A stretch of DNA of 64,000 nt, from NCBI GenBank assembly GCA_027924585.1, contig BSBM01000007.1, positions 10,197,501 to 10,261,500 of the forward strand, written 5' to 3'. Positions 44,849 to 56,553 of the stretch are shown in pieces. Under the pieces are notes generated by a model that was not told the origin of the DNA, ran no database searches, and saw nothing but the letters and a program-made list of their open reading frames with translations. Numbering within the stretch: the first letter of the stretch is position 1; the number at the start of each line of letters is the position of its first letter. Position numbers and translations under genes: made by a program. This stretch comes from Larix kaempferi. Lineage: Eukaryota; Streptophyta; Pinopsida; Pinales; Pinaceae.

Positions 44849-45552
44849 TGTAAAATCTCAAGCACAGTTGAATCTAGCTACTGTGGATTCCTCACTGGTG
44901 AAAGATTGCACAACATTTGCAAGAATTAGCATAAAAAATTTAAATGAATGAAGAACAATACACATGAATTGGTGAATAATATCAATATTATTAACTGTCC
45001 AACCTTAACAAAGGTTAAGAACACTCATATATACAAATCTGGAAGAATTCGAATCCATCTGGAGTGTTCACACTGATCTAGCTTAGAAAAAGCTCAAACC
45101 CCCCTAGGTTGACCAAAATATCCCAAACCATCCCAAACTGGTTCGAATCTGCAGTGTGAATGCTGGGAATGACTGGACAGGCCCATGTGACCTCACACAT
45201 GTGAAGAAACTGGTTGGGTAGAGGTTTGGAGTCTAAAATTGGTCAAAAATGTGACAAAACAAGGCAAAATTGTCCACAAGAGAGCAAATGCGCCCTAGGT
45301 AGAAGAGAAGCATGCTGAGTGCATTAAATGACCTGAGGAGGGCGCTCTAGGCATGCTGAGTGCATTAATTGCCCTGGGGAGCGCTCCACTTAGCTGGTTT
45401 GACTCAGCACTTGTTCACATTGCTAACTAGTTCAAGACAGTTTGACCATTTGCCAATCTAATCAACTTAGGGATGTAATCATTAATCACTTGGGCTAATT
45501 AATCATCAATTAATACATGATTAATTTACATAGGTGGAAAAATGTTCTAACA
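44849..45552 (-). repeat. 5' LTR of copia C-1
   Basis: 704 bp, TG...CA, reading as identical to the 3' LTR. On the minus strand a TATA-like TTGTATATATG lies at about 45037-45027, the probable promoter. Confidence 0.95.
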
Positions 45553-45557
45553 CTAAG

Positions 45558-47675
45558 CTATGGGCTGAAGCCATCAATTGTGCTGCTCATATTCAGAACA
45601 GAGCCTTTCACAAATCAGTCAAAGGAAAAACCCCCTATGAGGCATGGTTTGGCCAAAAACCAAATGTGTCAAATTTCAGGATTTTTGGGTCTAGAGCATG
45701 GGCTCGAATTCCATCAGAAAAGAGGAAGGCTTTGGAGCCACAGAGCATGGAATGTATCATGGTTGGATATGGTGAGGACACAAAGGGCTACAAGCTCTTT
45801 GACACATCCACACTTAAAACTTTCATTGAGAGAAGTGTGCAATTCGAAGAAGAACCAATTCCAGATTTTGAGCTTGCACCGGGGGAAAGCTCCTCTCCTC
45901 CACACCTCAATGAGATTAGTGATGATTCTTCCTCTGATTTTTCTGATATTGCTGAAGATGACATAGCTGAAGATGACATTGCTGTACATGAGTCACCATC
46001 AAGGCCCAAGTGGGCTGAAAAAATCATAGAAGCTGCAGGTGAATTGGCAGGCAATCCCCAAGAGCCTAGGAATACTAGATCCCAAACAATCAATGCTTCC
46101 TTTGCAAATGAGAGTGAGCTTGCTGATCACTGTTATATGATGATTGGATCTGATCCAACATCATATCAGGAAGCTCATCATGATCCAAGGTGGAGGGCAG
46201 CAATGCAAGAAGAATTCCAATCTCTGCAAGAGAACAAAACATGGGATTTAGTGCCTCTTCCTCCCAAGAGGAAACTAGTGCAATGTAAGTGGATTTTTCG
46301 AACCAAACCTGTTGCTGATGGTTCTGATCTGAAATATAAGGCTAGGTTAGTGGCTAAGGGCTACTCACAAATCCATGGTGTGGATTATACAGAGACCTTT
46401 GCACCGGTTGCAAAGATGGACTCAATTAGACTAGCTCTAGCCATGGCAGCTAGTAAAGGTTGGGAAGTTCACCACATGGATGTCAAAACTGCATTCTTGC
46501 ATGGTGAGCTACAGGAAGAGATATATATGCAGCAGCCTGAAGGATTCCAAGAGGATCCCACACTTGTATGCAGGTTGAAGAAGTCACTCTATGGACTCAA
46601 GCAAGCCCCCAGGGCTTGGTATGCCAAAATGGATGCTTTTTTGCTCTCAATTGGTTTCTGTCGATGCAAGTCTGATCCAAATGTTTATTTGCAGCATTGT
46701 GATGGTAATTTGCAGGTCATTGTATTGTATGTTGATGATCTCTTAATTACAGGGAGCTGCACCAAACAAATTGGCTCAATTAAAGCTTCTTTGCACAGTG
46801 AATTTGCCATGAGCGACCTAGGATTGCTAAGGCAATTTTTGGGCTTGGAAATTGAGCAATCTGAGAGAGGTATATTGCTGAGTCAATCTAAGTATGCTTC
46901 AGACCTGTTATTCAAGTTTAAAATGGCTGAATGTAAGGCAGCCAAGTGCCCATTCCTTTCAGGCATAAAACTAGGTGAATTTGAAGACTCTCCGGTGGTG
47001 GATTGCACTCTCTATAGGCAGCTAGTCGGAAGTTTGCTGTACCTTACACATACAAGACCTGATTTGTCTTATGCTGTAAGTGCTGTAGCAAGGTATATGC
47101 AGCAGCCACATGAGATCCATTGGAAGGCAGCCAAAAGGATCCTTCATTATGTCCAAGGAACAAAGAGCTTCGGGGTACACTATGCAGCTGGTTCTTCACT
47201 TCAACTAGCTGGATTTTCTGATTCCGATTGGGCGGGAGATCCCATCGATAGAAAGTCCACTTCAGGTTTTGTGTTTATGTTTGCTGAAGGTCCTATTTGC
47301 TGTTCAAGTAAGAAACAACATACAATTTCTCTTTCATCAGCAGAGGCCGAGTATAGGGCAGCAGTGAACGCAGCCACACAGTGTGTTTGGTTGCAAGGCA
47401 TTCTTCGGGAGTTTGGTGTTGCTATTGATTCTCCAACCAATATTTGGGTGGATAATCAAAGTGCCATCAAGATATCTACTTATCCAGTACAGAGGCAAAG
47501 AACAAAGCACATTGAGATCCACATGCATTACATTCGGGGCTTGGTGCATGACAGGGTGATTTCACTGCAGTATTGCCCATCTACCGAGCAAACTGCTGAT
47601 ATTTTCACCAAGTGCTTTACAGAGAAGACCTTCACTTACTTGAGATCTTTGCTTGGAGTGAGTGATGGATGGTGA
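45558..47675 (+). pseudogene. copia B integrase end-RT-RNase H (3' part of gag-pol)
   Basis: Coding resumes at LWAEAINCAAHIQNRA (integrase C-terminal region), then an acidic linker, RT with NKTWDLVPLPPKRKLVQC, MDVKTAFLHGE, LYGLKQAPRAWY and VLYVDDLLITG, then RNase H with FSDSDWAGDPIDRKST, AEAEYRAAV and WVDNQSAIK. It ends LLGVSDGW with a TGA. The whole 2.1 kb has no stop or frameshift. It is not a separate gene: its first codons in the open frame come from the C-1 LTR. Confidence 0.92.
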
Positions 47676-47860
47676 TTGCTGCAATTTAATTGCAGGTTCG
47701 GCCCCATGTCCATTTTTGAGGGAAGTTTTTATCCCATGAGGTTTTACTTCTTTTCCTCGGTTCATATGGACAAATAAAATTTCTGTTTGTATTGAGGTGA
47801 CTTGAGCCTTTGTTGCCAAGGCCTCCCACTTATCTTTCATGAGATGTACAAAGTTATGGT

Positions 47861-47870
47861 TAAGGGGGGG
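47861..47870 (+). promoter_or_regulatory. Polypurine tract of copia B
   Basis: TAAGGGGGGG directly precedes the 3' LTR. Confidence 0.9.
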
Positions 47871-48556
47871 TGTTAGAACAGTAACCACACTTAGTACCAT
47901 AATCCATAAATTTTAATTATCCATGTGCTTAATTAAACCATGTTTTGGATTAAGTGACTATAGTTGGTCAAAAACCCACTTTGAGAGTGTTCACACCCAC
48001 TTCTGAGCAAACCAGTTCACCCAGCCTCCAGTTTTGTCCACAAGTGCACCCTCATTTATTGCTGGTGCGCCCTCTCTCCTTGTTTTGGGGAATTTAGTTG
48101 ACCAAGGGCGCTAGGGTGGATTTTTGCCCACTTTTGGCTAGATTTGGAGCATTTAATGCTCCCTTGGGCCCCCAAACCTCCTCTATTTGCTCACCCACGC
48201 CTGCCTTGAGCTAATTAATGACTCAGCATGCTTCATCCACCTCCACACCAGAATTCGTAGCTGTTTGGGGTGATTGGGATTGAGTTGGACCCACCTAGGG
48301 GGGATTGAGGCCAATTTGGCATTGATGACTTGTACACTCAGCTTGAGCCACCTAATGCTCTCGATTTTCTCATGGATGTAATAAAAACCTATTACTAACA
48401 TTTTCACATGTTAGACAGTCAGTTAATCAAAGATTTGAGCATACATTGTGTGTAAATTTATCTCTTTTTTCAAGTTTTTCCACAGTTTTTGCAAACTAAT
48501 TCGATTTTGTGAGGTTCTCCATAGCTCCTTGATCTTCTGTGATCAAAATACTCACA
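47871..48556 (+). repeat. 3' LTR of copia B
   Basis: 686 bp, about 1.2% different from the 5' LTR by my count. Confidence 0.94.
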
Positions 48557-48561
48557 CATGT

Positions 48562-49777
48562 ATTTGTATTTGTATCAGGTGGATACACTGTATGATCAGG
48601 TGGATCATGTATGATGATATGTATCAGGTAGATACTTGGTATTCATTAGGTGGATGCATTGTATGATCAGGATGATCATGATGATGAGCTTCAAGATGTC
48701 GCTCCAGATGATATGTATCAAGATGGAACAGTGATGATGATTAGTGTGATCATGAGCATCAAGATGATGCTTTGTGCGATGATGATCCGTTGGATCATGA
48801 GTATTAGGTTGATACTTGGAGGTCAGAGATGATATGTGGCAGGTTGTGTAAATAGCATGTAATTAGTCCTAGGAGATCTTGCCGGTCGTGCTGCGACACA
48901 TAAATGTTACTGGGATACTCTTTCCGGTATTGCTATGTAGTATGTAATCAGTCCTCAGATATTCGATAGGTTGAGTTGTGTGCTCGTAATCAGTCCTCGG
49001 ATGAGGTATTACTACGGAGACATGTAACCAGTCTTGGAGATCTGAGAGGTTGAGCTGTGTTCTTGTAATTAGTCTCGGGATTCTCTTTAGAGATCTTTCC
49101 AGTTGTGTTGTGGCACATAAATGTTCCTGGGATGCTCTTTAAAGGTTTTTTCTATCCACATGTAATCAGTCCTGGAGACCCGAGAGGTTGAGCTGTGTGC
49201 TCGTAATAAGTCCTTGGATGCTCTTTAGAGATCTTGCTAGTCATGTTGCAGCACATAAATGTTCCTGGGATGCTCCTTAAAGGTTTTGTCTATCCACATG
49301 TAATCTGTCCTAGAGATCCGAGAGGTTGAGCTGTGTGCTCGTAATAAGTCCTGGGATGCTCTTTAGAGATCTTATCGGTCGTGCTGTGGCACATAAATGT
49401 TCCTGAGATGCTCTTTAAAGGTATTGTGGAGGATATGCATGTAATTAGTCTTGGGAGATCATGCCGGTCATGCTTAGGCACATAAATGTTCCTGGGATAC
49501 TCTTTCCGGTATTGCATCCGCACATAAAATTAGACCTAAGAGGACACCTCTATCAGACCATTCACACAGATGATGAAGACATGCAGGTGGTGGGCCTACA
49601 TCTAGTATGAAAAAGGATTGGCTTTATAGAACTTCCTATGACGAGTAGATTCAGAGATTGATTGAGATAGCAGCAGCAGTGACGATGACGATGATTCGAG
49701 GATGATGATTCGCTGATGGTGATCCAGAGAAGAAGACTTGTGCTATAAGACATATATCGAGAAATACCTTCCTAGCT
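48562..49777 (+). repeat. copia A-4 3' region, second piece, repeats
   Basis: GATCATGTATGATGATATGTATC-type units (48562-48830) are followed by a tandem array of about 138-bp units (48840-49520). Each unit carries CACATAAATGTTCCTGGGAT and GAGAGGTTGAGCTGTGTGCT. The last 250 bp lead to the polypurine tract. No gene. Confidence 0.82.
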
Positions 49778-49786
49778 AAGAGGGAG
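49778..49786 (+). promoter_or_regulatory. Polypurine tract of copia A-4
   Basis: AAGAGGGAG directly precedes the 3' LTR. Confidence 0.85.
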
Positions 49787-50125
49787 TGTTGATGTATATG
49801 TAACTTCGAAATGTGTTTCACATATATGTATATTGTATTCCTATAGAGATTTTATTATTCCTCTATACGGAAGTGTCGTCATTTATATTGTACGTGTCGT
49901 AACTTATACTTGATGGGTTATTAGACCACCTTGTTGGGGTCGGCCCTGTATAAGTCATGTGGGTCAAATGGTTATTAGACCACCCTAGTGGGGGTCGGCC
50001 ATGTGGGTCAAAGGGTTATTAGACCACCCTATTGGGTGTCGGCCCAGTTAGCATTGTGTTATGTGGTTAAGTTAAGGCCGACCTAGTAAAGGTTACTAGG
50101 CAAGTCAAGTCTAGTATAAATAGAG

Positions 50126-50830
50126 TGTTAGAACATTATTACACCTATGTACATTAATCATTTATTAATTGATGGTTAATTAGTGCCCAAGTGATTAATT
50201 ATTACATCCCTAAGTTGGTTAGTTGGTAAATGGTCAAATATCTTGAACTAGTTAGCAATGTGAACAAGTGCTGAGTCAAACTAGCTGTTGGGTGCGCTCC
50301 CCAGGGAATTTAATGCACTCAGCATGCCTAGAGCACCCTCCCCAGGTTAATTAATGCATTCAACATGCTTCTCCTCTACCTAGGGCGCACTTGCTCATAA
50401 TGTGGACAATCTTGCCAACTTTGTCCAATTTTTGGCCAATTCTAGCTACCTAACCTCTAACCAACCAGTTTCTCCACATGTGTGAGGTCACATGGGCCTA
50501 TCCAGTCATTCCCAGCATTCACACAGCAGTTTCGAACCAGTTTGGGATGGTTTGGGATATTTTGGTCAACCTAGGGGAGTTTGAGCTTTTTCTAAGCTAG
50601 ATCAGTGTGAACACTCCAGATGGATTTGATTTGTTCCAGATTTGTATATATGGATGTTCTTAACCTATTTTGAGGTTGGATAGTTAATAATATTTACATT
50701 ATTCACCCATTTCATGTGTATTGTTCGTCATTCATTTACAGATTTATGCTAATTCTTGCAAATGTTGTGCAATCTTTTCACTAGTGAGGAATCCATAGTA
50801 GCTAGGTTCTTCTGTGATTGAGATTTTACA
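50126..50830 (+). repeat. 5' LTR of copia C-2
   Basis: 705 bp, TGTTAGAACATTATTAC...GATTTTACA. Confidence 0.93.
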
Positions 50831-50842
50831 TGGTATCAGAGC
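50831..50842 (+). promoter_or_regulatory. Primer binding site of copia C-2
   Basis: TGGTATCAGAGC abuts the LTR. Confidence 0.93.
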
Positions 50843-51105
50843 TCTCGGAGCTAGAATTTGAACCAGCAAGACTGTTTTAGTGGATTTCCAGAAGCAATGG
50901 AGAAACCACAGAATTCCTGAGGCCATTGCATTGAGTCATTGGAGAAATCTAGTGGCTCTTCTCAGGTGTGATGCTCTCCCGAATGCACCCACTATCCAAA
51001 CAGGGTTCGAATCTGTTAGTGTAGATCCCTCCTGAGTGATTTGAGAGTTGTTTGCATGTATTGAAGATCAACATTGTCAGCAAGTGTGAATTGCAGCAGA
51101 GAAGA

Positions 51106-54100
51106 ATGGAGCCATCTCACCCAAACGTGCTCACTCCCTTCAACTATTTCGATTGGAAGGAAGAAATGGTGATTTTGCTGATATCTAAGGGTCTCTACAG
51201 AATTACAATGGGCACTAAGGTTGAGCCAAACTCAGCTGTGGAGAAATCCAAGTTTTTTAATAGAATGGATGAGGCATTTGGCCTCCTTTGTCTCAGCATT
51301 TCGAGAGACCTCCTGTTTCATGTAGAAAGTCTAGCAACTCCAAATGAAGTGTGGCTCAAGCTTGAGACCTTGTTTGGAAAGACTGATGAGATGGAAGGCC
51401 ACCAGCTCGAAAATGAGCTTGTTTCACTGAGCCCAGGGAATTTCGATTCCATCCAGGACTTCTTCACCAAGTTCAAGAACTTGGTCTTGCAGATCAGACA
51501 ATGTGGCATAGAGAAGAAAGAAGAATAGTTGGTGTTGTCCATTCTCTCCAAACTGGGTTCTGAATACTCAGTTTTTGTGTCTTCCTTCAACTCCACAAGG
51601 CTCACAGTTAGAGGTTGGAAGATGCCATCTTTGGCTGACTTCATGGAGATGATAACTCAAGAGCAAGACAAGATGGTCTTGATGGGCTCCATCAAGAAAA
51701 AATACCAAGTTCTTGCAGCTGGAGATTCGAAATATGGAAGAGACAAGCAAAACCCAGGGGGCCGAAACCTCAAGAGAAGAAGAGGAAGGATGAGAGGCCC
51801 AAATCCTCTGAGGGGGTTTCGAATCCTGTCAAGAACAAGGGAAAGAAGGATGAGAAGACAAAATGTAGCTACTGTCAAAGAGGTTTTCATCTAGAGAGCT
51901 CATGCATGAAGAAAACTATAGACACCATGACCCATCTCCTACAGAAAAGCAATATTCCTCTTCCTGAAAGTTCCAAGAAGAAGGAGTGCGTTTCTAAAGA
52001 CAAGCAGAGCTGCCATGCTTTGGTGGCTTGTTCATCTCATTCACCCTTGTTCATCATTGATTGAGGTGCCTCAAGGCACATGGCTTCTTCAAGAGATTCA
52101 TTTTCTGAACTTGCACCCTACAGTGGTCTCTCCATTTGAATGGGAGATGACTCAGAAATCCTTGCTCATGGCATTGGGAAAATCTCTATGGAGAATGGCT
52201 TCTTCTCCAATGTGTTGTATGTACCAAACCTTGCAGCAAACTTTCTCTCTGTATATCAAATGACACATACTGGATCAGCAAAGAAAGTTGTCTTCACTCA
52301 GGATGATGTGGAGATATCAAAAATTTCCACCGGGAAAATTGTTGCAATGGGTGTTGCAGACCACGATATGAAGATGTACAAGTTCTCCCACTTTATCAAG
52401 TTCTCTTCACCAAGTGTACTTCTATCACATGGGAATACGACCAGCAAGCTATGGCATCAAAGGTATGGTCACCTAAACTACAGATATCTTCAAGCTTTGA
52501 GCAAAGGAGAGATGGTAGAAGGGCTGCCACAAATCACTTTTTCCAATGGAACATGCAAGGGTTGCATGGTTGGGAAGCATCCTGAAAAGAAGTATGACAA
52601 AGGGAAGGCAAGGAGGGCTGATCAGACACTTGGGATAGTGCATTCTAATCTGATAGGTCCACTCCCCACACCCTCCTATGGCTGCAGCAAATATGTGCTC
52701 ACCTTCATCGATGACTACTCAAGGTACTGCTGGTTATTTTTCCTTAAGCAAAAATCTGAAGTCTTTGAATGTTTCAAAATTTTCAAGAGTATGGTTGAGA
52801 ACTTCAGTGGGAAGGCCATGAAGGTTTTAAGGACTTATAATGGCAGAGATTATGTCAATAACAATCTGCAGCAGCTCTATCAAGAGCATGGCATTCAGAT
52901 GCAACACTCAGTGCCCTACACACCACAGCAAAATGGTGTTGCAGAGCGCAAAAATAGAGCACTGAAAGAGATGGCAACTTGCATGTTGCAAGAAAGGGAT
53001 TTGTCTCCTAAATTGTGGGATGAAGCTATGAATTGTGTAGCATATGTTCAGAACAGAGCACCACACAAAGCATTGCAAGGAATCACTCCATTTGAAGCAT
53101 GGATGTGCCACAAGCCCAATGTTTCACATTTCAAAAAATTTGGCTCAAGGGCTTGGGCCAGAAATCCACCGGAGAAGAGAAAGGCCTTGCAGCCCCAAAG
53201 CAAGGAGTCAATCATGGTTGGGTATGTAGAGGATTCCAAGGGCTGCAAGCTCTTTGATCCATCCACTCTCAAAAATTTCATCGAAAGAAGTTTCAAATTC
53301 GAAGAAGAAGAGTTTTTGCAAGCTAGTGAACAAGGTGATGGGGAATGCTCATTTCCTCGTCTTGATGATGAAGTAAGTAGTGATTCTTCTTCTGATATTG
53401 CTAAAGATGATGTTGATATGGATTCTGAACATATGCCTCCCTCAAGGCCCAAGTGGACAGAGAAAACAATTCAAAGTGCCGGAGAGCTTGTGGGAGATCC
53501 CCAAGATGCTAGGAAAACTAGATCTCAATTTCACAATTCCTTTGCATGTGATAATTCTGATCTGAGTGAGGCATGTTATTTGATGGTTGGATCTGATCCA
53601 ATGTCATATTCAGAAGCATGTACAGACCCAAGGTGGCAATCAGCCATGCAAGAAGAGATGAACTCACTCCATAAGAACAAAACTTGGGATTTGGTCCCTC
53701 TTCCTCCCAAGAGGAAACTAGTGCAATGCAAATGGATTTATAGAACCAAAGTTGGATATGATTGCTCTGATCTGAAGTATAAGGCTAGGTTGGTTGCTAA
53801 GGGTTACTCTCAGGTACAAGGAGTGGACTATATAGAGACATTTGCACCGGTGGCAAAGATGGACTCCATAAGACTAGTTTTGGCCATTGGGGCTTCCAAG
53901 CGATGGGAGGTTCATCACATGGATGTAAAAAGTGCCTTTCTTCATGGGGATCTGAATGAGGAGATATATATGCAGCAGCCTGAAGGTTTTATTTCTTATC
54001 ATACACTTGTTTGTAGGTTGAACAAGTCACTCTATGGGCTCAAGCAAGCTCCTAGAGCATGGTATGCAAAAATGGACAATTTTCTGCTATCTTTGGGGTT

Positions 54101-55118
54101 TGAGAGGTGTAAGTCTAATCCAAATGTGTATATGCAACATGTTAGTGATCTGATATTGATTATTGTATTGTATGTTGATGATCTTTTGATCACTGGTAGC
54201 TGCACCAAAGAACTTGACTCAGTTAAGAGAGCATTGCACAGTGCATTCTCCATGACCGATCTAGGATTGCTAAAACAATTTCTGGGTTTGGAGATAGACC
54301 AAACTGTGAATGGAATTTCTATATGTCAGTCAAGGTATGCTTCAGATTTGCTGCAGAAATTTAAGATGGCTGAATGTAAGTCTGCAAAATTTCCATTTCT
54401 TTCAGGAGTTAAGCTTACAGAATGGGGTTCTTCACCACTAGTTGACAGTTCGTTTTATAGACAACTTGTTGGAAGCTTGCTATACCTTACTCATTCTAGA
54501 CCAGATTTGTCATATGCTATTGGGGCTATTGCAAAACACATGCAAGAACCTCATGAGATCCATTGGAAGGCAGCCAAGAGGATCCTTCATTATTTTTAGG
54601 GTACTAAGTCCTTTGGTATCCATTATGCTGTTGGTTCATCCCTTGAACTAGTAGGATTTACAGATTCTGATTGGGCTGGTGATTGTATCGATCGGAAATC
54701 AACTTCCGGTTATGTTTTTATGCTTGCACATGGACCTATATGCTGGTAAAGCAAGAAACAAAAAACTATTTCCTTATCTTCATCTGAGGCTGAGTACAGG
54801 GGAGCAGTTAATGCAGCCACACAATGTGTTTGGTTGCAAGGTATTCTTGCAGAGTTCGGGATTGTTTTTGATTCACCCACTATTATTTGGTGTGATAATC
54901 AAAGTACAATCAAGACTTCCACCGATCCAGTACAGAGACAGAGGACCAAGCACATAGAGATACACATGCATTACATTCGGGGTTTGGTGCATGACCGGAC
55001 CATAGCATTGCAGTATTGCCCATCCAATGAGCAAACTGCTAATATCTTCACCAAGTGTTTTACCGAGAAGACCTTCACTCACCTTAGATCTTTGCTTGGG
55101 GTGAGTGATCCATGGTGA
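51106..55118 (+). pseudogene. copia C-2 gag-pol with five stops and one frameshift
   Basis: It starts at ATG 51106 (MEPSHPNVLTPFN) as in C-1. Breaks: TAG at 51526-51528 (Gln in C-1), a one-base shift near 51765 before the zinc knuckle, TGA 52062-52064 in the protease DSG motif, TGA 52137-52139 (Arg CGA in C-1), TAG 54597-54599 (Gln), TAA 54747-54749. The frame 52140-54599 is otherwise open for 819 codons. RT keeps YVDD and RNase H keeps SDWAGD. In integrase the second catalytic Asp is Tyr (LRTYNGRDY against LRTDNGREY), and SDLIGPL is SNLIGPL, so integrase would be dead even without the stops. Confidence 0.93.
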
Positions 55119-55290
55119 TGATTGGTGTATTCTGATATATGCCACATGTCCATTTTAGAGGGGAGGTTTTATTTCCCATGTGGTTTTCCTCCTTACCTTG
55201 GTTACATGGACAAATAAATTTTTATGATGTAAAAGGTGACTTGAGCCTAGTTGCCAAGGCCTAAATTTTTGATATTTCACTAAGTATAGA

Positions 55291-55301
55291 TTAAGGGGGG
55301 G
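55291..55301 (+). promoter_or_regulatory. Polypurine tract of copia C-2
   Basis: TTAAGGGGGGG-type tract just before the 3' LTR. Confidence 0.88.
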
Positions 55302-56006
55302 TGTTAGAACATTATTACACCTATGTACATTAATCATTTATTAATTGATGGTTAATTAGTGCCCAAGTGATTAATTATTACATCCCTAAGTTGGTTAGTT
55401 GGTAAATGGTCAAATATCTTGAACTAGTTAGCAATGTGAACAAGTGCTGAGTCAAACTAGCTGTTGGGTGCGCTCTCCAGGGCATTTAATGCACTCAGCA
55501 TGCCTAGAGCGCCCTCCCCAGGTTAATTAATGCATTCAGCATGCTTCTCCTTTACCTAGGGAGCACTTGCTCAGAACGTGGACAATCTTGCCAACTTTGT
55601 CCAATTTTTGGCCAATTCTAGCTACTTAACCTCTAACCAACCAGTTTCTCCACATGTGTGAGGTCACATGGGCCTGTCCAGTCATTCACAGCATTCACAC
55701 AGCATTTTCGAACCAGTTTGGGATGGTTTGGGATATTTTGGTCAACCTAGGGGGGTTTGAGGTTTTTCTAAGCTAGATCAGTGTGAACACTCCAGATGGA
55801 TTCGAATTGTTCTAGATTTATATATATGGATGTTCTTTACCTATTTTGAGGTTGGACAGTTAATAATATTTACATTATTCACCCATTTCATGTGTATTGC
55901 TCTTCATTCATTTACAGATTTATGCTAATTCTTGCAAATGTTGTACAATCTTTTCACTAGTGAGGAATCCATATTAGCTAGGTTCTGCTGTGATTGAGAT
56001 TTTACA
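55302..56006 (+). repeat. 3' LTR of copia C-2
   Basis: 705 bp, about 3-4% different from its 5' partner by my count. Confidence 0.93.
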
Positions 56007-56553
56007 TAGATATCGGGAGATCTCTATTTCATCATTCTATTCACTCATTACACACACTTCTCTCATTCAGAAAGTGGCGCACTTATGAGGAGGAGGATCT
56101 ACTGCTAGGAGAAGACTATCTCTTGTATTCTGGTTGTATCATTGCTCTAGATATATCTGAGGAAGTTATTGGGGTTTTTCACCTTTATGGTTTTCCCCAA
56201 GTAAAATCTATGTCTCTTGTGTGCTTGCATTATTGTATCCATGATTGATATGTTGTAGATTTGCTGTACATGTTTTTCTCTTAGTTAATATCCTAGATCA
56301 TATTGAAGTAAATTCTGAAAATTTAACACCTTCTGTCCTGCGCTGCACAGCTTGTTCAGATAAAAAACTCATCATTTACTGTGGAAACCTGATTTCGCAG
56401 TACCCCATAAGATACACCTCGGGTGAGACTTCAACCTGCTCACAGGTTGTTGCCGAAAGGGCCGGTGCGAAGGGGTTTTGTTGGTCAAAGGGATAACCAC
56501 AAAGAACCTGGGTCTAATTGGAAACTTTTGGGTCAGTTTAAGCCAACAATTCT

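Larger units (their letters stand above)
39658..45552 (-). mobile_element. Ty1/copia C-1, complete and apparently intact
   Basis: The element is 5895 bp with two 704-bp LTRs (39658-40361 and 44849-45552). I compared them base by base in the printed sequence and see no difference. The TSD is CTAAG at 39653-39657 and 45553-45557. It has an exact primer site, an uninterrupted gag-pol, and a TTAAGGGGGGG polypurine tract. It is the innermost and youngest insertion. It lies antisense to its host copia B. Confidence 0.96.
36920..48556 (+). mobile_element. Ty1/copia B, nearly intact apart from C-1 insertion
   Basis: Both LTRs are 686 bp (36920-37605, 47871-48556), with about eight differences by eye. 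The TSD CATGT at 36915-36919 and 48557-48561 is perfect. It has a primer site, leader, one gag-pol frame, and a TAAGGGGGGG polypurine tract. Without C-1 it is a normal compact copia of about 5.7 kb. It differs from family A in LTR and has no spacer or repeat-rich 3' region. Confidence 0.94.
50126..56006 (+). mobile_element. Ty1/copia C-2, complete structure, several stops
   Basis: It is 5881 bp with two 705-bp LTRs (50126-50830, 55302-56006) differing at about 25 sites by eye. Flanks are TAGAG (50121-50125) and TAGAT (56007-56011), a TSD with one mismatch. Primer site and polypurine tract are intact. It is the same family as C-1 but older, and inserted in the same direction as its host LTR. 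Confidence 0.93.
31689..56328 (+). mobile_element. Ty1/copia A-4
   Basis: LTRs at 31689-32344 and 49787-56328 (interrupted) are both 656 bp net. The TSD is perfect, CCTTC at 31684-31688 and 56329-56333. The internal plan equals A-2: leader, gag stub, spacer 1, integrase stub, spacer 2, RT-RNase H with deletions, repeat-rich 3' region. It hosts copia B in the 3' region and copia C-2 in the 3' LTR. It is non-autonomous. Confidence 0.93.
49787..56328 (+). repeat. 3' LTR of copia A-4, interrupted by copia C-2
   Basis: The pieces 49787-50125 and 56012-56328 together give 656 bp, equal to the 5' LTR. The insertion site is immediately after the TATA box. Confidence 0.92.
30201..56548 (+). mobile_element. 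Solo LTR F (about 1.7 kb), split by copia A-4
   Basis: It begins TGTTGGGTCGAGG at 30201 and ends TTTAAGCCAACA at 56548, with flanks GTTCT (30196-30200) and ATTCT (56549-56553), a duplication with one mismatch. Removing A-4 and its extra TTCTC-type duplicate leaves 1703 bp. Ends TGTTGG/CCAACA, a TATA-like ATATTTAAG near 30832 and lack of coding sequence fit a solo gypsy LTR. The A-2 sequence reads continuously (GATGTGTTCT then CCCATGG) across it, as in A-4. ORFs inside, such as the antisense one at 30065-30598, show no domain. Confidence 0.8.

Noticed and set aside
45534-47675. 713-codon open frame as an independent gene
   Set aside because: Its first eight codons lie in the C-1 LTR. It is the 3' half of copia B gag-pol, in frame with 37747-39657 across the C-1 insertion.
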